64,000 nt of DNA from contig MSJH02000808.1 of assembly GCA_001931875.2 (NCBI GenBank), positions 477,823-541,822 on the forward strand, written 5' to 3'. Positions 47,743-59,893 of this stretch are shown in pieces. The stretch comes from Byssochlamys sp. IMV 00236 (lineage: Eukaryota > Ascomycota > Eurotiomycetes > Eurotiales > Thermoascaceae). Numbering within the stretch: position 1 is the stretch's first letter; every line of letters begins with the position of its first letter. Under the pieces are notes generated by a model. That model worked only from the letters and a program-made list of their open reading frames with translations. It searched no databases and had not been told where the DNA came from. Made by a program: the position numbers and the translations under genes.

Positions 47743-48912
47743 TTAAGGCAGTACAATGTACTTCTCAAGGTGCTTAGGGATGGAATCCCGCAGGTTCTTG
47801 CTGCGCAGCCACTTATCGGAGAACAGGCGATCAGCATACCTGTACGCACCATCGCAGAGAATTGTCACGACTGTGTGACCTTTTCCTAGCTTCTCAGCAA
47901 CCTCCTTGGCAGCAACAACATTAAGAGCGGAGCTAGCACCCAGGTACAGGCCCTCTTCATCGAGGCAGCGGTAGATCATCTCGATGGTCTTCTCGTCGCT
48001 GATATTTAGTGAACCGTCGAGTAGATCAATGTCAGGCTTCAAGTTGTCCGTGATACGTCCCTGTCCAATGCCCTCGGTGATACTGCTGCCCGTACGTTCA
48101 ACCAGTTTGCCACCGCTCTGGATGTAACTGTGGAGGACACTGCCTGGAGGGTCGGCCAAGAAGCTCTTGACTCGTCCGTCGCTCACGGTTTTCAAATATC
48201 TTGTGATACCAGCCAATGTACCAGCAGTTCCCGTGGCGCAAGTGAAAGCATCGATCTTTCCTTCCGTCTGCGTCCAGATCTCCGGGCCAGTAGTCTCAAT
48301 ATGAGCCTGACGGTTGGCAATATTGTCGAATTGGTTCGTCCAGACAGCATTATCAAGCGATTCCGCATGACGACGTGCCTGGTGGTTGTAATTCTCAGGG
48401 TTGTCGAATGCCACGGCAGGTACCGGGTAGACCTCGGCACCGAGTAGGCGCAGGAGATCAATCTTGCCCTGCGACTGAGTATTAGGCATATAAATCACGA
48501 GCTTATAACCCTTTGAACGGCAGACGTGGGCCAGTCCAATTCCGGTGTTTCCAGCCGTGCCCTCGACAACTGTTCCACCAGGACGGAGAAGTCCCTTTTC
48601 CTCCGCATCCTTGACGACGTAGAGCGCGGCTCGGTCCTTGACACTTCCACCGGGGTTCTGGAATTCAGCCTTGCCCAGGATATTGCAGCCGGTCTGCTCA
48701 GAGAGGCGCTTCAGGCGGATCAGTGGGGTATTTCCAATGGCTGCATAGAATCAAATTGTTAGCTACGGTCTAGCATTGAACGAGGGAAACATGCCTTCCG
48801 TGAGACCGTTGACGACGCCCTGCGCCTTGGACACCTTGATGTGGTACGGAGTCGAAGCCTCAGCGCTCCGCAGCGCCGTCGTGGCGAACTGGCGCACACC
48901 TCTTCTGAACAT
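47743..48912 (-). CDS. Cysteine synthase-like PLP enzyme (mitochondrial type)
   Basis: Two exons (48912..48795 and 48740..47743) join in frame to 371 residues. This is a fold-type II PLP enzyme that makes cysteine from O-acetylserine and sulfide, or an isoform of that branch (YGR012W-like). [10 protein letters not shown] opens the fold. The PLP Lys is K74 in [11 protein letters not shown]. The phosphate/substrate loop is [14 protein letters not shown] and [16 protein letters not shown] lines the cofactor. [10 protein letters not shown] and [15 protein letters not shown] complete the family pattern. The start [16 protein letters not shown] is an amphipathic mitochondrial presequence. A Met 22 codons further upstream (48978) is possible. 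The single intron has a GC donor (GAAG then GCATGT), which is required to give AIGNTP in frame. The gene is divergent from the condensin gene. Confidence 0.9.
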
Positions 48913-49551
48913 GCTGGGCAGCTCTGATCTTTGCAGTGTCTGTGTGAGCTGATCAGACAGAGATTCCAGGAAAATCAATGTCGCAATCGCCGGCTTCTCC
49001 GCAAAAGACCGTCCGATTGTCGGGATGAGTCAGCACAGCCGCGAAATCACGTGTGCGGGACGGATACTTGTCCGATAAAGATGGGAGTGAACGAGCATTG
49101 CAGCCTTGTATGAGAACTAGAATCTTGCTAGAGGAATTGGTCTAATAATTTTCCTATTCAGAGATGAATTGTGTCAATGATCCTTCAAAATGAGGAACAT
49201 GAAGCTGGAAACTGCCTGTAGATGTAGCCCTTACCCTAGCCCTTGCCCTTATCTTAGCGTGAGCGTGACAGCGGAAGCCTCAGCTTTGTTTACCCCTTCG
49301 GGCCTTTGTTTACTCCGCGCCGTGCAGTCATCAGTTTCATCGACGATACGGCGGTTGTCTTCGACAACCTGATCAGGACAATATCGCATCGCATTGCATC
49401 TGCAGACATTGACGACTGTTAAGACTTATGACGCTTAGTTTAAGAATGTCTTAAGTTTCCCGTGGACTCGACCGTCAGCGACCGAGATTTCACCCATCCC
49501 CTAATTAACTCGAACATAACGTAGTCGACACACCTTCGCAGAGGTATCATC
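48913..49551. promoter_or_regulatory. Divergent promoter region of cysteine synthase and condensin genes
   Basis: About 640 bases between two divergent start codons. No coding frame is supported. Confidence 0.45.
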
Positions 49552-52500
49552 ATGCCTGCTCGAGTTTCCGCCCGTTCTAGCAGCACCACCGCGCGCAGAT
49601 CGTCTGCGCAGCCATCTGGGCGCGCTGGATCTGTTGCGCCATCAGTCGTTCCGGAAGAACCTGCGCCGCCTAGCACTTCGCCATCCTTGCGCCGGGATGT
49701 TTGCACGATATTTGCCGATTCCCAGCGCTCTACGACAGTTCACCGGAAGCTGGTTGTTCGACTGCGGAAGATACAAGAGACCTGTTGTGGAATAGTGGCC
49801 AAGAAAGGAAAGACGGGCAAGAAAGGCCCGGATGGACAGAACGAGCCGGAGGAATATATCCTACCAGAAGAACAGACGGAGGCCGAGAAAGAGTTCAACG
49901 TCGAGATAAGCAGGTGTATACTGCGTCTGGTTCCTATCAAGAAGTCGGAGCCTGTTGGAGATCGCGTAATCCGCTTTTTGGGACTGTTTGTGGCTCACGC
50001 ATCAGAAAAAGGTGAATACACATCTATTCCTATCGGCCTTAAGGCTTAATGCTGACATTGAGCAGAAACGCGGATATTTGCGCCCGCAGATGAGGACGAC
50101 ACGTTCCCAGAGACCCCTACGGCACGGCTGATACACCATGTTATCTCAATCATGACCCCGCTGCTGGCAGCGAAAGACAAGACTGTGCGATACCGTACAA
50201 CACAAATCATATCTCACATCATCAATTCCGTCGACTCGATCGATGATGAGCTTTACCATCTGATCCGCCAGGCCCTTCTGAAGCGGATCAGAGATAAGGA
50301 GCCTACGGTTAGGGTACAGGCGGTCCTGGGTCTGGGACGTCTGGCTGGAAATGACGCAGAAGAGGATGACGATGACGATGGAGGAGCCGCTCTGCTTGAG
50401 AAGCTAATTGATATTCTGCAGAATGACACTAGTGCGGAAGTGCGCAAGACACTGCTTCTTAATCTGCCGCTCTCAGCTTCCACTTTGCCCTATCTCCTCG
50501 AACGTGCCCGTGACCTCGATGCAGCCACCAGACGTGCACTGTACGCGAGACTACTCCCCACGTTGGGAGACTTCCGTCATTTGTCATTGTCTATGCGCGA
50601 GAAGCTCCTCAGATGGGGTCTTCGAGACCGTGACGATAATGTTAAGAAAGCGGCGGGCAAACTATTTTATGAGCGATGGATCGAAGACTGTGCTGGGAAG
50701 AGAGATGATGCGGAACAAGGAGGCCCGGTGGGCCAGCTGTCGCCTCCAAATCTTTCCGCGCTCTTGGAGCTGCTGGAGAGAATCGACGTGATCAACTCCG
50801 GTATGGAGGGCGGTGTTGCGCACGAAGCGATGAAGAGCTTCTGGGAAGGTCGCCCTGATTATCGAGAAGAGATTCTCTTTGATGAAGCGTTCTGGGATAC
50901 GCTTACTGCGGAATCCGCGTTTCTGGCGCGCAGCTTCAATGATTTCTGCCGACTGGAGAACGATGGAAAATACGAGTCCCTGGGCGATGAGAAGATGCCA
51001 GAAGTGACAGCTCTGGCTTATTTCTTATCGAAATACACTACAGCGCTCCTGGAGAAGATTAAAAATGCCAAGGAGATGGGCGAGGGCAATGAGGAAGACA
51101 CGGTGGAGAATGAATTTATCGTTGAACAGCTCCTTCATATCGCTCTCACTTTGGACTACAGTGATGAAGTCGGAAGGCGGAAGATGTTCTCGCTTCTGCG
51201 GGAGACACTGGCTGTTGCAGACTTGCCTGAAGAGTGCACGAAGCTCACAGTGGAAGTCTTGAGAGCCGTCTGTGGGCCCGATGCTGCGGGAGAAAGCGAG
51301 TTCTGCGGTGTGGTTCTTGAAGCAGTTGCAGAGGTCCACGATAATATCATGACGGAGGATAGCTTCGTTTCCGCCAAGTCTGAACTGAGTGACGATGCTT
51401 CAAGCCGTCATCGATCCGAGACTCCTGATCAGCCTTTCGATAAAGAACAGGCCAAGGCTAAGATTCTCCGAGAGATCGTTATCAACATGAAGTGCCTGCA
51501 TATCGCCCAGTGCATGCTCCAAAATGTGGAGGGCAATCTGCAGAAGAACATGCATCTAGTCACCATGTTGAATAACCTCGTGGTCCCGGCTGTTCGGAGT
51601 CATGAAGCGCCCATCAGAGAAAGGGGACTGGAATGTTTGGGTCTCTGCTGTCTACTTGACAAGGTACGTACTTAATAACTGCTATTCTCCATTTCCGCAG
51701 GCTGACTTGTCTTGTAGACCCTCGCAGAAGAGAACATGATTCTCTTTATCCATTGCTATAGCAAGGGACACGAAGCTCTCCAAGTGACCGCGCTACAAAT
51801 CCTTTCGGACATGCTCACGACCCATCCCAACCTGCTTCTTCCTGTTGCTCAGCCGGATGGCGACACTGTATCCCCGCCGGTTTTCCAGAAATCACTCTTG
51901 AAGGCGTTTTCAAGGGCCCTGAAAGCCAATTCGCCAGCCTCGGTTCAGACTTCTGCAGCCACAGCTCTTTCGAAGCTTCTGCTCACCAACACTTTCTCGC
52001 CGTCTGGACCTAATATTCCCCCTGCCATTAAAGAACTGAACGAGTCTGCCATCGAGACCCTCCTACAGTCCTTGGTGGTTTCATTCTTCCACCCACGAAC
52101 TCGGGAGAATCCTGCACTGAGACAGGCTCTTGCCTACTTCTTCCCCGTCTATTGCCATTCTCGTCTGGCCAACACCGAGCATATGCGCCGGATAGCGGTT
52201 CCGGTAGTCAGGGCGGTTCTCCACGCAGCAGAGGAGTACTTCTCTCTCGAAGCAGAGGAAGATAGCGATGGCGACATCGACGAGAGCCTCGCTGAGCGAG
52301 AAGTCAAGGCTCTCATGACCGGAGTTGTTGGTATGCTTGTTGAATGGACTGATGAGCGACGAGTGGTTGGCCTGGGAGGAGAACGGGTGCTCGCGGGAGG
52401 CGCGGCCAGTTCCAGTGCTTGCGGCTTTGTGCACTTGGCGCTGGTGAAGGATATTCTAGAGCGCGTTCTTGGAGTAAGCGCAGGTGCTCCGAAGTGCACA

Positions 52501-53001
52501 AGGGAAGAGAAGAAACTGTTGTTTTCGATTGTAAGCAAGGTGCATATTGCACCACCCTCGGCACCGGCGGCGTCCTCGAGAGCTGGCTCGCGTGCTGGCT
52601 CTCGTGCACCTGAGGGTGAAGATCCATTCCGCTCCAGCACACGCAGTGCAACGACCGAGATCGATGCCGATCAAGCCAAACTTGCCGAGGAAACCAAGGA
52701 GCTCCTCGACGAGGCCATTGAGGAGAATGTCGCAGTGGATGCCTCCAGCAGAAACGCCCTCGTAAAGGTCAAGAACTCCGTCCTGAAGATCCTCACCATG
52801 CGGGCCATGAAGGAGGCCGAACGCAACACCAGGGAACGTTCGGCGACTGCAGAGACAGACTTCACGGATGCACGACAATCTGTCGAACCCGCCGGGGATA
52901 TCCGCCCCACCACAGAGATGGAACTGAGCGTGATTCAAGAAGAAGAGGACGATGAGGAGAGCCGAGAAACGATGATCAAGGTTGAGAATGAGGACGCGTG
53001 A
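49552..53001 (+). CDS. cnd3: Condensin complex subunit 3 (Cnd3/Ycg1/CAP-G)
   Basis: Three exons (49552..50011, 50066..51663, 51718..53001) join in frame to 1113 residues. CAP-G is a HEAT-repeat subunit of condensin. With the kleisin it grips DNA and drives mitotic chromosome compaction. The Ser/Ala/Pro-rich N-terminal 45 residues are disordered. HEAT repeats follow, for example DKTVRYRTTQIISHIINSVD, LLKRIRDKEPTVRVQAVLGL, LLNLPLSASTLPYLLERARD and EKLLRWGLRDRDDNVKKAAG. The Cnd3 C-terminal region starts near VEGNLQKNMHLVTMLNNLVV, then GLECLGLCCLLDKTLAEENM. The tail is charged, with acidic ends and several possible phosphosites. The length is slightly above the yeast proteins, as in other Aspergilli. 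All joins are clean and no damage is visible. Confidence 0.93.
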
Positions 53002-56000
53002 CGAGTAATATTCCTTTGACCTTTGGCTTTTTTCCTTCCCTCAGTTAGCATCTACTTTCCGACATGCGACGGGCTCTTTGGATCGGGATTTTCTAGGTTA
53101 TGGGCATGTTTTGATCTTCTTCGGATTGAATGAACACAACGCTATTGTTTTAATGCTATCGTTCCGTTATACCTCTACCAATATCATAGTTGCCTTATTT
53201 TCCTTATTTTAGCCTGCAGGACAACCCACAGTCCCACACCTTCACGTACTCTAGAGGCTCGAATGCAGGGAAACCATATAGGTAAAGTATGGTAAAGTAT
53301 CATGCAACCTGATCAGATCATCAGAATCAGGAGGACCATCTTTAATTTCCAACTGCCGACGCCAAAGCCACGTGGAGACACCCGCCACTTTCGAACCAGG
53401 ATGACCTGCAAGCGTTAGAGTATTTTTACCCGGTGCCAGATCAAATTCCGGAAACTCTTCCGCGACGCAAGGATTAGATAGGTTACTAGACTGTAGTAGG
53501 AGAGAGCATGCGCTATCTATCTTTTCCCCGTTGTGGTATAGAATAGAATAGAGTAATTCCACGGGACTTTGGGGTATCCGGTGCCGCGAATAGTATGTAC
53601 TACGATGTGATACCGACTGGGACTGGGACTGGGAGACTTAGGGATTGGGGGATCTAGACCCTGATTTTTTTTTGTCTTTGAGCCGGGGGAAGGCAATTTG
53701 CTTCTTGGGGGTGTTTTGCCTTCGGTTAGATATGACTGTAGAACTAGAACTGGTATCTATTCGATGTAGGGATGTGGAGTTGAATTACCTGATTGAGACT
53801 CAGACTGGTTGTTATATTACTAGGACTAGTATAATAATTATACCTGCGACGATCGACTTGAGCAGATGGCGTGAGGTGAGGGTTCTATCTAGCGGTAGAT
53901 AGATACCCTGGGGATCCTCGTCTTTATGGTATGTACTATCTGCGACGGTCGGATGACGCGGTAGGGTGATTATTATTCAAGGGAACCCTCCCGCGCTGCA
54001 CAAAATTGGAACTGGCGTAACTAGGTACCAAACAAGGGAGATCCTGAATCTCTCAATTCCCCAGGACCAAGAAGATAATGAGATGTGAATGAATGAAGGC
54101 TGGCAAGGTTGTCTGTGTCGCAGCTCGCTGCATGGATGTGGAATCCGCGTTAGTTAGATAGTTGAGAAACCCGCCAAATCCACGCGGGCCAGAAGATCCT
54201 GTGTACACGGTACGATGCATGCAACTGGCAGGATTGAGACATTATTCCTATAGTTATTCTGTGCTATTAATATCAATTAATTGATTGCCGCTCGTTCCTT
54301 TTTCCTGTCGAACACTTAGTTAGGGCCTGGCCTGTGTTCCAAACTTCCCAGACATCTACCTAGGTAGGTAGTTATCTGTTGGCGCCTGGACTGGGTTGAT
54401 GACGAGTCCCCTATTGAGAGTTGTCGTGTGCAGACGCGACAACCAACGACACCAGGCCGTTTTGGCGGACTTGAGCATAGGTTGTTCTTGTTGTGGCTCC
54501 ACAACGTTCTCCCTTAAAAGAGCTCGCAACGTGTTGAGGGGATTGTCCAATTTGCAGACTCGCAGAGGAGTTAAGTTAGGCTAGAAAAGCGGAAGGACGT
54601 CCTAGCTTCAGAGCTTACAGCAGCTAAGTACCTGATACTCCGCCCGAGCTTTCTCTTTAGACGATGGGGGGGGGGGTCCTGCTCTGGTTTTCCGGCCGTT
54701 GCTGATAATCCTCGCCAGGGGGGGCTTCCCGTTAGTTAAGTTATTAATTCATGATGAATGATCAGACTCATCAGAGAAGCAATTTCGTATGTATTATTAT
54801 TTGTTATGTACTGAATCTTCTTCACCGCAGGTATTATTTACTTGTCAACTGAGCTAGCTGTCCGCACGACAAAAATCTAGTGCAGTAAAACTTAAACGTG
54901 TTCCAACCACCGGGGAGCTGGGACAGTGAATGTTGTTGCAATCTGCTCCGGAGTACCTCGTAAAGGGCATCAGAAACGCCGGATCTTGTCATCTGGTTGG
55001 CCAATGTACCGATGTCAGAGTATTTATTTCCAAAACCGCAATTGCCAGTGCCCGCGTAGTAGTCTCGACTGGGTTCGCGTACCTTCGGATGTGAACTGGC
55101 CGAGCCAAGGTACAGTGCACGACCAGAAAAAAAAAAGAAAAGAAGCTGTTAATGAGTGGTGAACCACATCTGTGCGGCTAAAAAGGAAAAGAGAAGGAGA
55201 AGGAAAAAAAGATCTGAAGCTGGTTGTGTTCCCACTTTGTGCGGATCGAGCTTTTGACGGATGGAAAAAAATAAAAAAAAATTATATGAAGGGACAAATA
55301 ATCAATGCATCAGTCTCGAACGGTCGAGGCTGGATGCGATATGAAGGAAAGATGACTTGAGCTAGTTATTATCTACGTACTGTAATACTCCCCTCTAGCA
55401 AATTGAGCGATCTTCGATGCCCCTCAACCGTGCGTTTAACGGTGCATTAGATAGATACCATAGACATTTATTTGTATGCGGAGTGGTGGGAGGAACCATT
55501 CCCCGGACTGCAAGAATCACTGCATGTATGTACTGTACACAGAGGCTGTAGCATCCATGTCCAAGAGCTTCCCCCCCCCCTCCTTCAAGTAGACGTGGTC
55601 TGATCCAAGAACAAATGGCTATATTCCCGTTGAGGCTCGAGTATCTTTGTCCGGCGGCGGTACCTTGGACATCAACGTCTTCCGGGACGATCCCGCGACA
55701 AGACGACGAAAGCAAAACGGCCAGAGAGACACTGTAGTCTAGTCTAGGAATAATAATGATAAGAATAATAATGCTCTTTGTCTGGAGAGATTCGAATCGA
55801 TGGTTGGCATCCCCTGGTCTCTCCCTCGTGCTGGCCCGGCGCGGCGCTGGCCTGGCCCGTCTCGCTCTCCGTCTCAGGCTGACCCCCAAAGCCGAAACTT
55901 TTCTGATCCACGGTCCACCACCAACGGAACACTTCCTCTTCCTCCCTCTTCTCTCCTCTCTCATCCTCTCCGTCCTTTCTTCCCCTTCCCTTTCTCTCCT

Positions 56001-56132
56001 CCTTCGACCATTCTACGTCACGGCACGTTCCTGTCGTGATTCGTGTCTCTCGCTTTCCCGCAGGAGACACTCTTTGTGTCCGTCTTTCCCCTGCCGCCAG
56101 TCCGGCCTCTGCCCAGCAGCAGAGAGAGAGAG
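53002..56132. other. 3.1-kb gene-free interval
   Basis: No supported gene. A 103-codon frame at 53251-53562 (-) has no recognised family. Simple tracts include a G run near 54665-54676 and a C run near 55571-55580. The last 250 bases are a pyrimidine-rich leader for the next gene. Confidence 0.4.
55921..56132 (+). promoter_or_regulatory. Pyrimidine-rich promoter/5' leader
   Basis: Between 55925 and 56010 the + strand is almost entirely C and T, the usual mark of a fungal core promoter and transcription start zone for strongly expressed genes. It leads directly into the start codon at 56133, with a short GA repeat (AGAGAGAGAGA) just before it. Confidence 0.55.
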
Positions 56133-58185
56133 ATGGCATCCGCTCCGGCGCCCTCCCCGAAGCTGGATCGTTACATCGTCGTCCATGTTGCGACGACCTG
56201 TGATGAACATGGCGTCTATGTCACTAAGGATTCGGCCGAGGTGATTGAGCTGGGATGGATCTTGCTGGACACAAAGACTTGTGAGGAGGTGAGTGAAACT
56301 TGCGGTGATCCCCCCGTTGTGTTCGCTCCTGAACACTTCCGCTGACTGAGTTTCGCTCTGCACAGCTTCACCGCGAAAGCGTCCTCGTCAAGCCCGTCAA
56401 CACCCCCATTACGCCTCTCTGCAGTAAGTCCGACGACCCGTCAACGCTTATCGCCTGACCCGAGGAATCAATGGCTGATGGAATATAGCGAGTTTGACGA
56501 CTTTGACCTGGGAGCATGTCCGCACGGCAGGAACCTTTCGGGACGCCATCAACCGCTTCGACTCGTTTGCTCAGGAGCACCTGTTGAGCAAGAACCTGGA
56601 GTTCTCCTTTGTTACCCTGGACTCGTGGGATCTCCGTGTCCAGCTTCCTCGAGAGGCCCGTGACAAGGCCGTGGTTCTGCCGCCATACCTGCAGCACTCC
56701 CGCACCTTCGACCTTCGCACTGAATACCAGAGATGGCAGACTCATCACCCGGAATCTTTGCCCTTTGGCCCCAGCTCGCTGGCCAACATCTGTGCCGCCC
56801 TCGAAGTTGAGCCCGTCCAGTCGTCCGCACCCATCAAGCACAACCTTCCTTTCCACCTCCAGGCCCTGGCTCCCGCGTCTCCCCGACGTGCGATGGAAGA
56901 AGCGATCACTCTGGCTCGAGTCCTCCGTGGTCTGATCCGCAAGTCTCAACCTCCGCATGAGCACCCTGAAATCCTGACTCGTCCCATGGATGCCCGGGCC
57001 GATGTTCGTGCCTTTTTGGCCGAACGCAGCAAAGTTCTCCACATGAGCGGTCTGCCCCATGATACTACACAGTCCGAGCTGGAGAGCTGGTTCACGCAGT
57101 TTGGAGGACGACCCATTGCCTTCTGGACCCTGCGGACGCCTGATCAGCACAAGCCTACGGGAACCGGATTTGCCGTTTTCTCATCTCACGAGGAGGTATG
57201 GCCATTTCTTCTGCATCCAACCGGTTTAGCGGTTCTTCTGTACTAACAGTGTGTGTTTGACTAGGCTGCGGAGAGTCTTTGCATGAACGGACGTGCTCTC
57301 AATGAGAAGGCTATCGAAGTCTCTCCTTCATCGAGCCGTGTCCTTGACCGTGCGGCTGAAATTCTTACCCCGTTCCCGCCCTCGAAGAATCGCCCTAGAC
57401 CTGGTGATTGGACTTGCCCGTCTTGCGGATTCTCCAACTTTCAACGCCGTACAGCTTGTTTCCGCTGCTCTTTCCCGGCGGTCGGTGCTGCCCCGGACCC
57501 TATGGGATTTGCTTACGGCTATGGTCCCCCATCTATGATGCCCCCTCACATGGGCCATCACGGAGGCCATGGTATGGGCCACTCTCGCGGCGTGGGTGGT
57601 AATGGCGGTGTTGTGCCTTTCCGAGCTGGTGACTGGAAGTGTGGCTCTGAAGGATGTGGCTACCATAACTTTGCTAAGAACATCAACTGCCTGCGCTGCG
57701 GTGCTCCTCGCTCTGGAGCAGCTGTTGTGGCTGATTCCGCTTTCCCGTCCCCCATGGATCAGCCCGCTGGCTTCGGTATGGGACCTGGCTCGATGACGAG
57801 CACCCCGGGACCCGGTCCATTTGCTTCCACCGCTGGCGCTTTTGGTGGATTCGGTCAGCAGTTTGGAGCTCCTCCCAACAACTATGGTCTTCCCTCTGGC
57901 CTTGGCAACGCTCCTGGACCATATCCGCCTATGGGCCAGATGAATGCAGGATACGGCTCGACCAACGCGTCACACTCGGCGGCCTCTTTTGGTAACCCCG
58001 CAACCCAGGCTGCGTTTACTGGTGCTGACCATGCTGGTCCTGCTGCCAATGCTTCTAACGGAAACTTCTACGGTAATGACGGTTCGAACGACCCGTTTGC
58101 CTTCCTTTCCACTGGTCTTGGAGGTCTTACAGTGAGCGACGATTCCCGGCGGAACGGCGCTTCTACCAACAAGTCTCCAGCATAA
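56133..58185 (+). CDS. RNA-binding protein: degenerate ERI1-like exonuclease domain, RRM and two RanBP2 zinc fingers
   Basis: Four exons (56133..56288, 56366..56423, 56489..57195, 57265..58185) join in frame to 613 residues. The N-terminal third has the DEDDh exonuclease layout: first strand IVVHVATTCDE, ELGWILLDTKT, then FVTLDSWDLRVQLP and FGPSSLANICAALEVEP. The first two acidic catalytic positions (usually D-F-E) read H18-V-A20, so nuclease activity is unlikely. An RRM covers about residues 253-335 (VLHMSGLPHDTTQSELESWF, then GTGFAVFSSHEEA). Two RanBP2-type fingers follow, with Cys at 358/361/372/375 (WTCPSCGFSNFQ) and 433/438/449/452. These bind single-stranded RNA with GGU-like sequence in relatives. 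The rest is Gly/Pro/Asn-rich and disordered. It probably acts in mRNA handling; the exact role is unknown. Confidence 0.88.
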
Positions 58186-59893
58186 ACGTTGGGGGGAGCA
58201 TACGATATCCTCAGCTCTGCTTGTCGCTATGGGATTGTGCTTAACGGTCGGCATCGGTGTGGATCGATTCTTGTTTGGAGCGTGCTTGTATAAGGAAATA
58301 ACTTTGGGTGCATTTGGCTGGTAGGAGCAGGCTGGGAGCTTGTCGTTGGTTCGCGCGGGGTTTTCGCTGGGTATCTCGGTCTCTGGTCCGCCCTATCCGG
58401 CTTGTTTATATTCCGTATTCAAAAAAAGCGTTGCATGGTATCCAGGGGAAATTCTTACTGCGACAACGGGCAGGTGGCGGGATGCGTCCTTTCACGTCAG
58501 TTACTTCGACTTTCGTGTTTTTGTTTTCCTTTTCAGGCGGGAGGCCTCGACCAGACTTCGGAGATCGAGCGTTTTCACCAATGACGAAGAGCGGAGACGT
58601 GCAACATCAACGTGCCATGAGAACAGGTATTTCGGATGCCTCTCTTTTGCCCACGGCAACAATATAATGCGGCGGGAACATATTGGAAATTGCTGGTATG
58701 ATCACGGATGGGTTACAACGGACTGGAATTTGTCGGGGGTGTTGGGGATTCCTTTTTCAAGCCAGCGGGTTTCAACGAGCAGTTACATAAGAAGGATAAG
58801 GCGAAGGTACAGAGATCACCGTTTATGAACAGGAGTGAGAATGCCTTTTTCTTCTTTTTTTTTTCTCTTTTTTTCCTTTTTGAGCGTCTATATTAGTTTT
58901 ATACTTGGAAAAAGTCAGATCGTCATGGGAGGGATACACAAAAGAAGGCCGGCCGAGAGATTGTATTGAAGCATGAGGGGGATTGGATTACGTGTTGGAG
59001 GAATACCAGACTTGGACATAGATCAGGCACGGGAAACACGGGCTGACTGGTGGTTTCAATATCTTTTCTCTTCTCTCTGTCCCTTATCTATTTTGGCACC
59101 GTGTTGCCGGTTTATGCTCTGTCCGTGTCATGAATGGAGGATTTTGTTTTGAGGTTGGCTGGCACTGTGACTGGGTTAGTCTTTCGGGTCATGGGACGGG
59201 TCGGAGTGCGGAGGATTGCTTTCAGCTGTCTTATCTCTTGCACTTTTTGTTGTCTTCATGCGGAGAGATTCCCGGACCTTTCGGCCTCTTCCTTTATCTC
59301 TGTTTTCTTTCTTTTTCGTTGTATTTTCCTTTTCTCGTAATCATTGAAAGAGAATCTGTATCTTCTCCAGTCCAGTCTTCCTCTCGCCTCCTGTATGTGA
59401 TTTTGCCTTATTCGACCTGTCCACCGGCTCAACCGATTGGATTGACCGCTGTTCCTTGCGAGGATGTACGGCAGATAGCCCCTAGTGTGTACGTAGTATC
59501 ATCATTGGCGTCAATCTGAGAGTTTGATATTCAAGCAACATTGGCTAAGCCAGAGAGATCGTATTATTCTAGTCCGCAAAGGTATGAAGTGTGTCTCGAC
59601 TAGCTTCTTGGTGATTTACACTTTGTCATGACATTCGTAGTCGTTGATATGGAAGCTCTGGGAGGTTGACGATACTTAACCGCGCGGCTGGCGCTTGGGC
59701 CGCAGCTCTGGAGGCAGCCGCGGAACTCGCGTCCAGCTACGGAGCCCGTCATCGCCCAAGCTGCCACTCCGCATGCCTCACCAACGTGCCATCTGCCTTC
59801 TGTAGCTCTCCACGGCCGTCTCACTTCGATCTCCTTCAATCTGCTTCCTTAATTCTAGCCTAGTTTGACCCTCTACGACCGTCACGATCCATA
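58186..59893. other. Gene-free interval
   Basis: About 1.7 kb between two co-directional genes. It holds a T-rich tract near 58846-58880, possibly part of the 3' end of the RNA-binding-protein gene, and the promoter of the proteasome gene. Open frames at 58308-58896 and 59130-59519 are not convincing. Confidence 0.4.

Noticed and set aside
53251..53562. 103-codon minus-strand frame in the gap after condensin
   Set aside because: No recognisable family, no intron partners, no upstream promoter signs. Could be a relic but I cannot support it.
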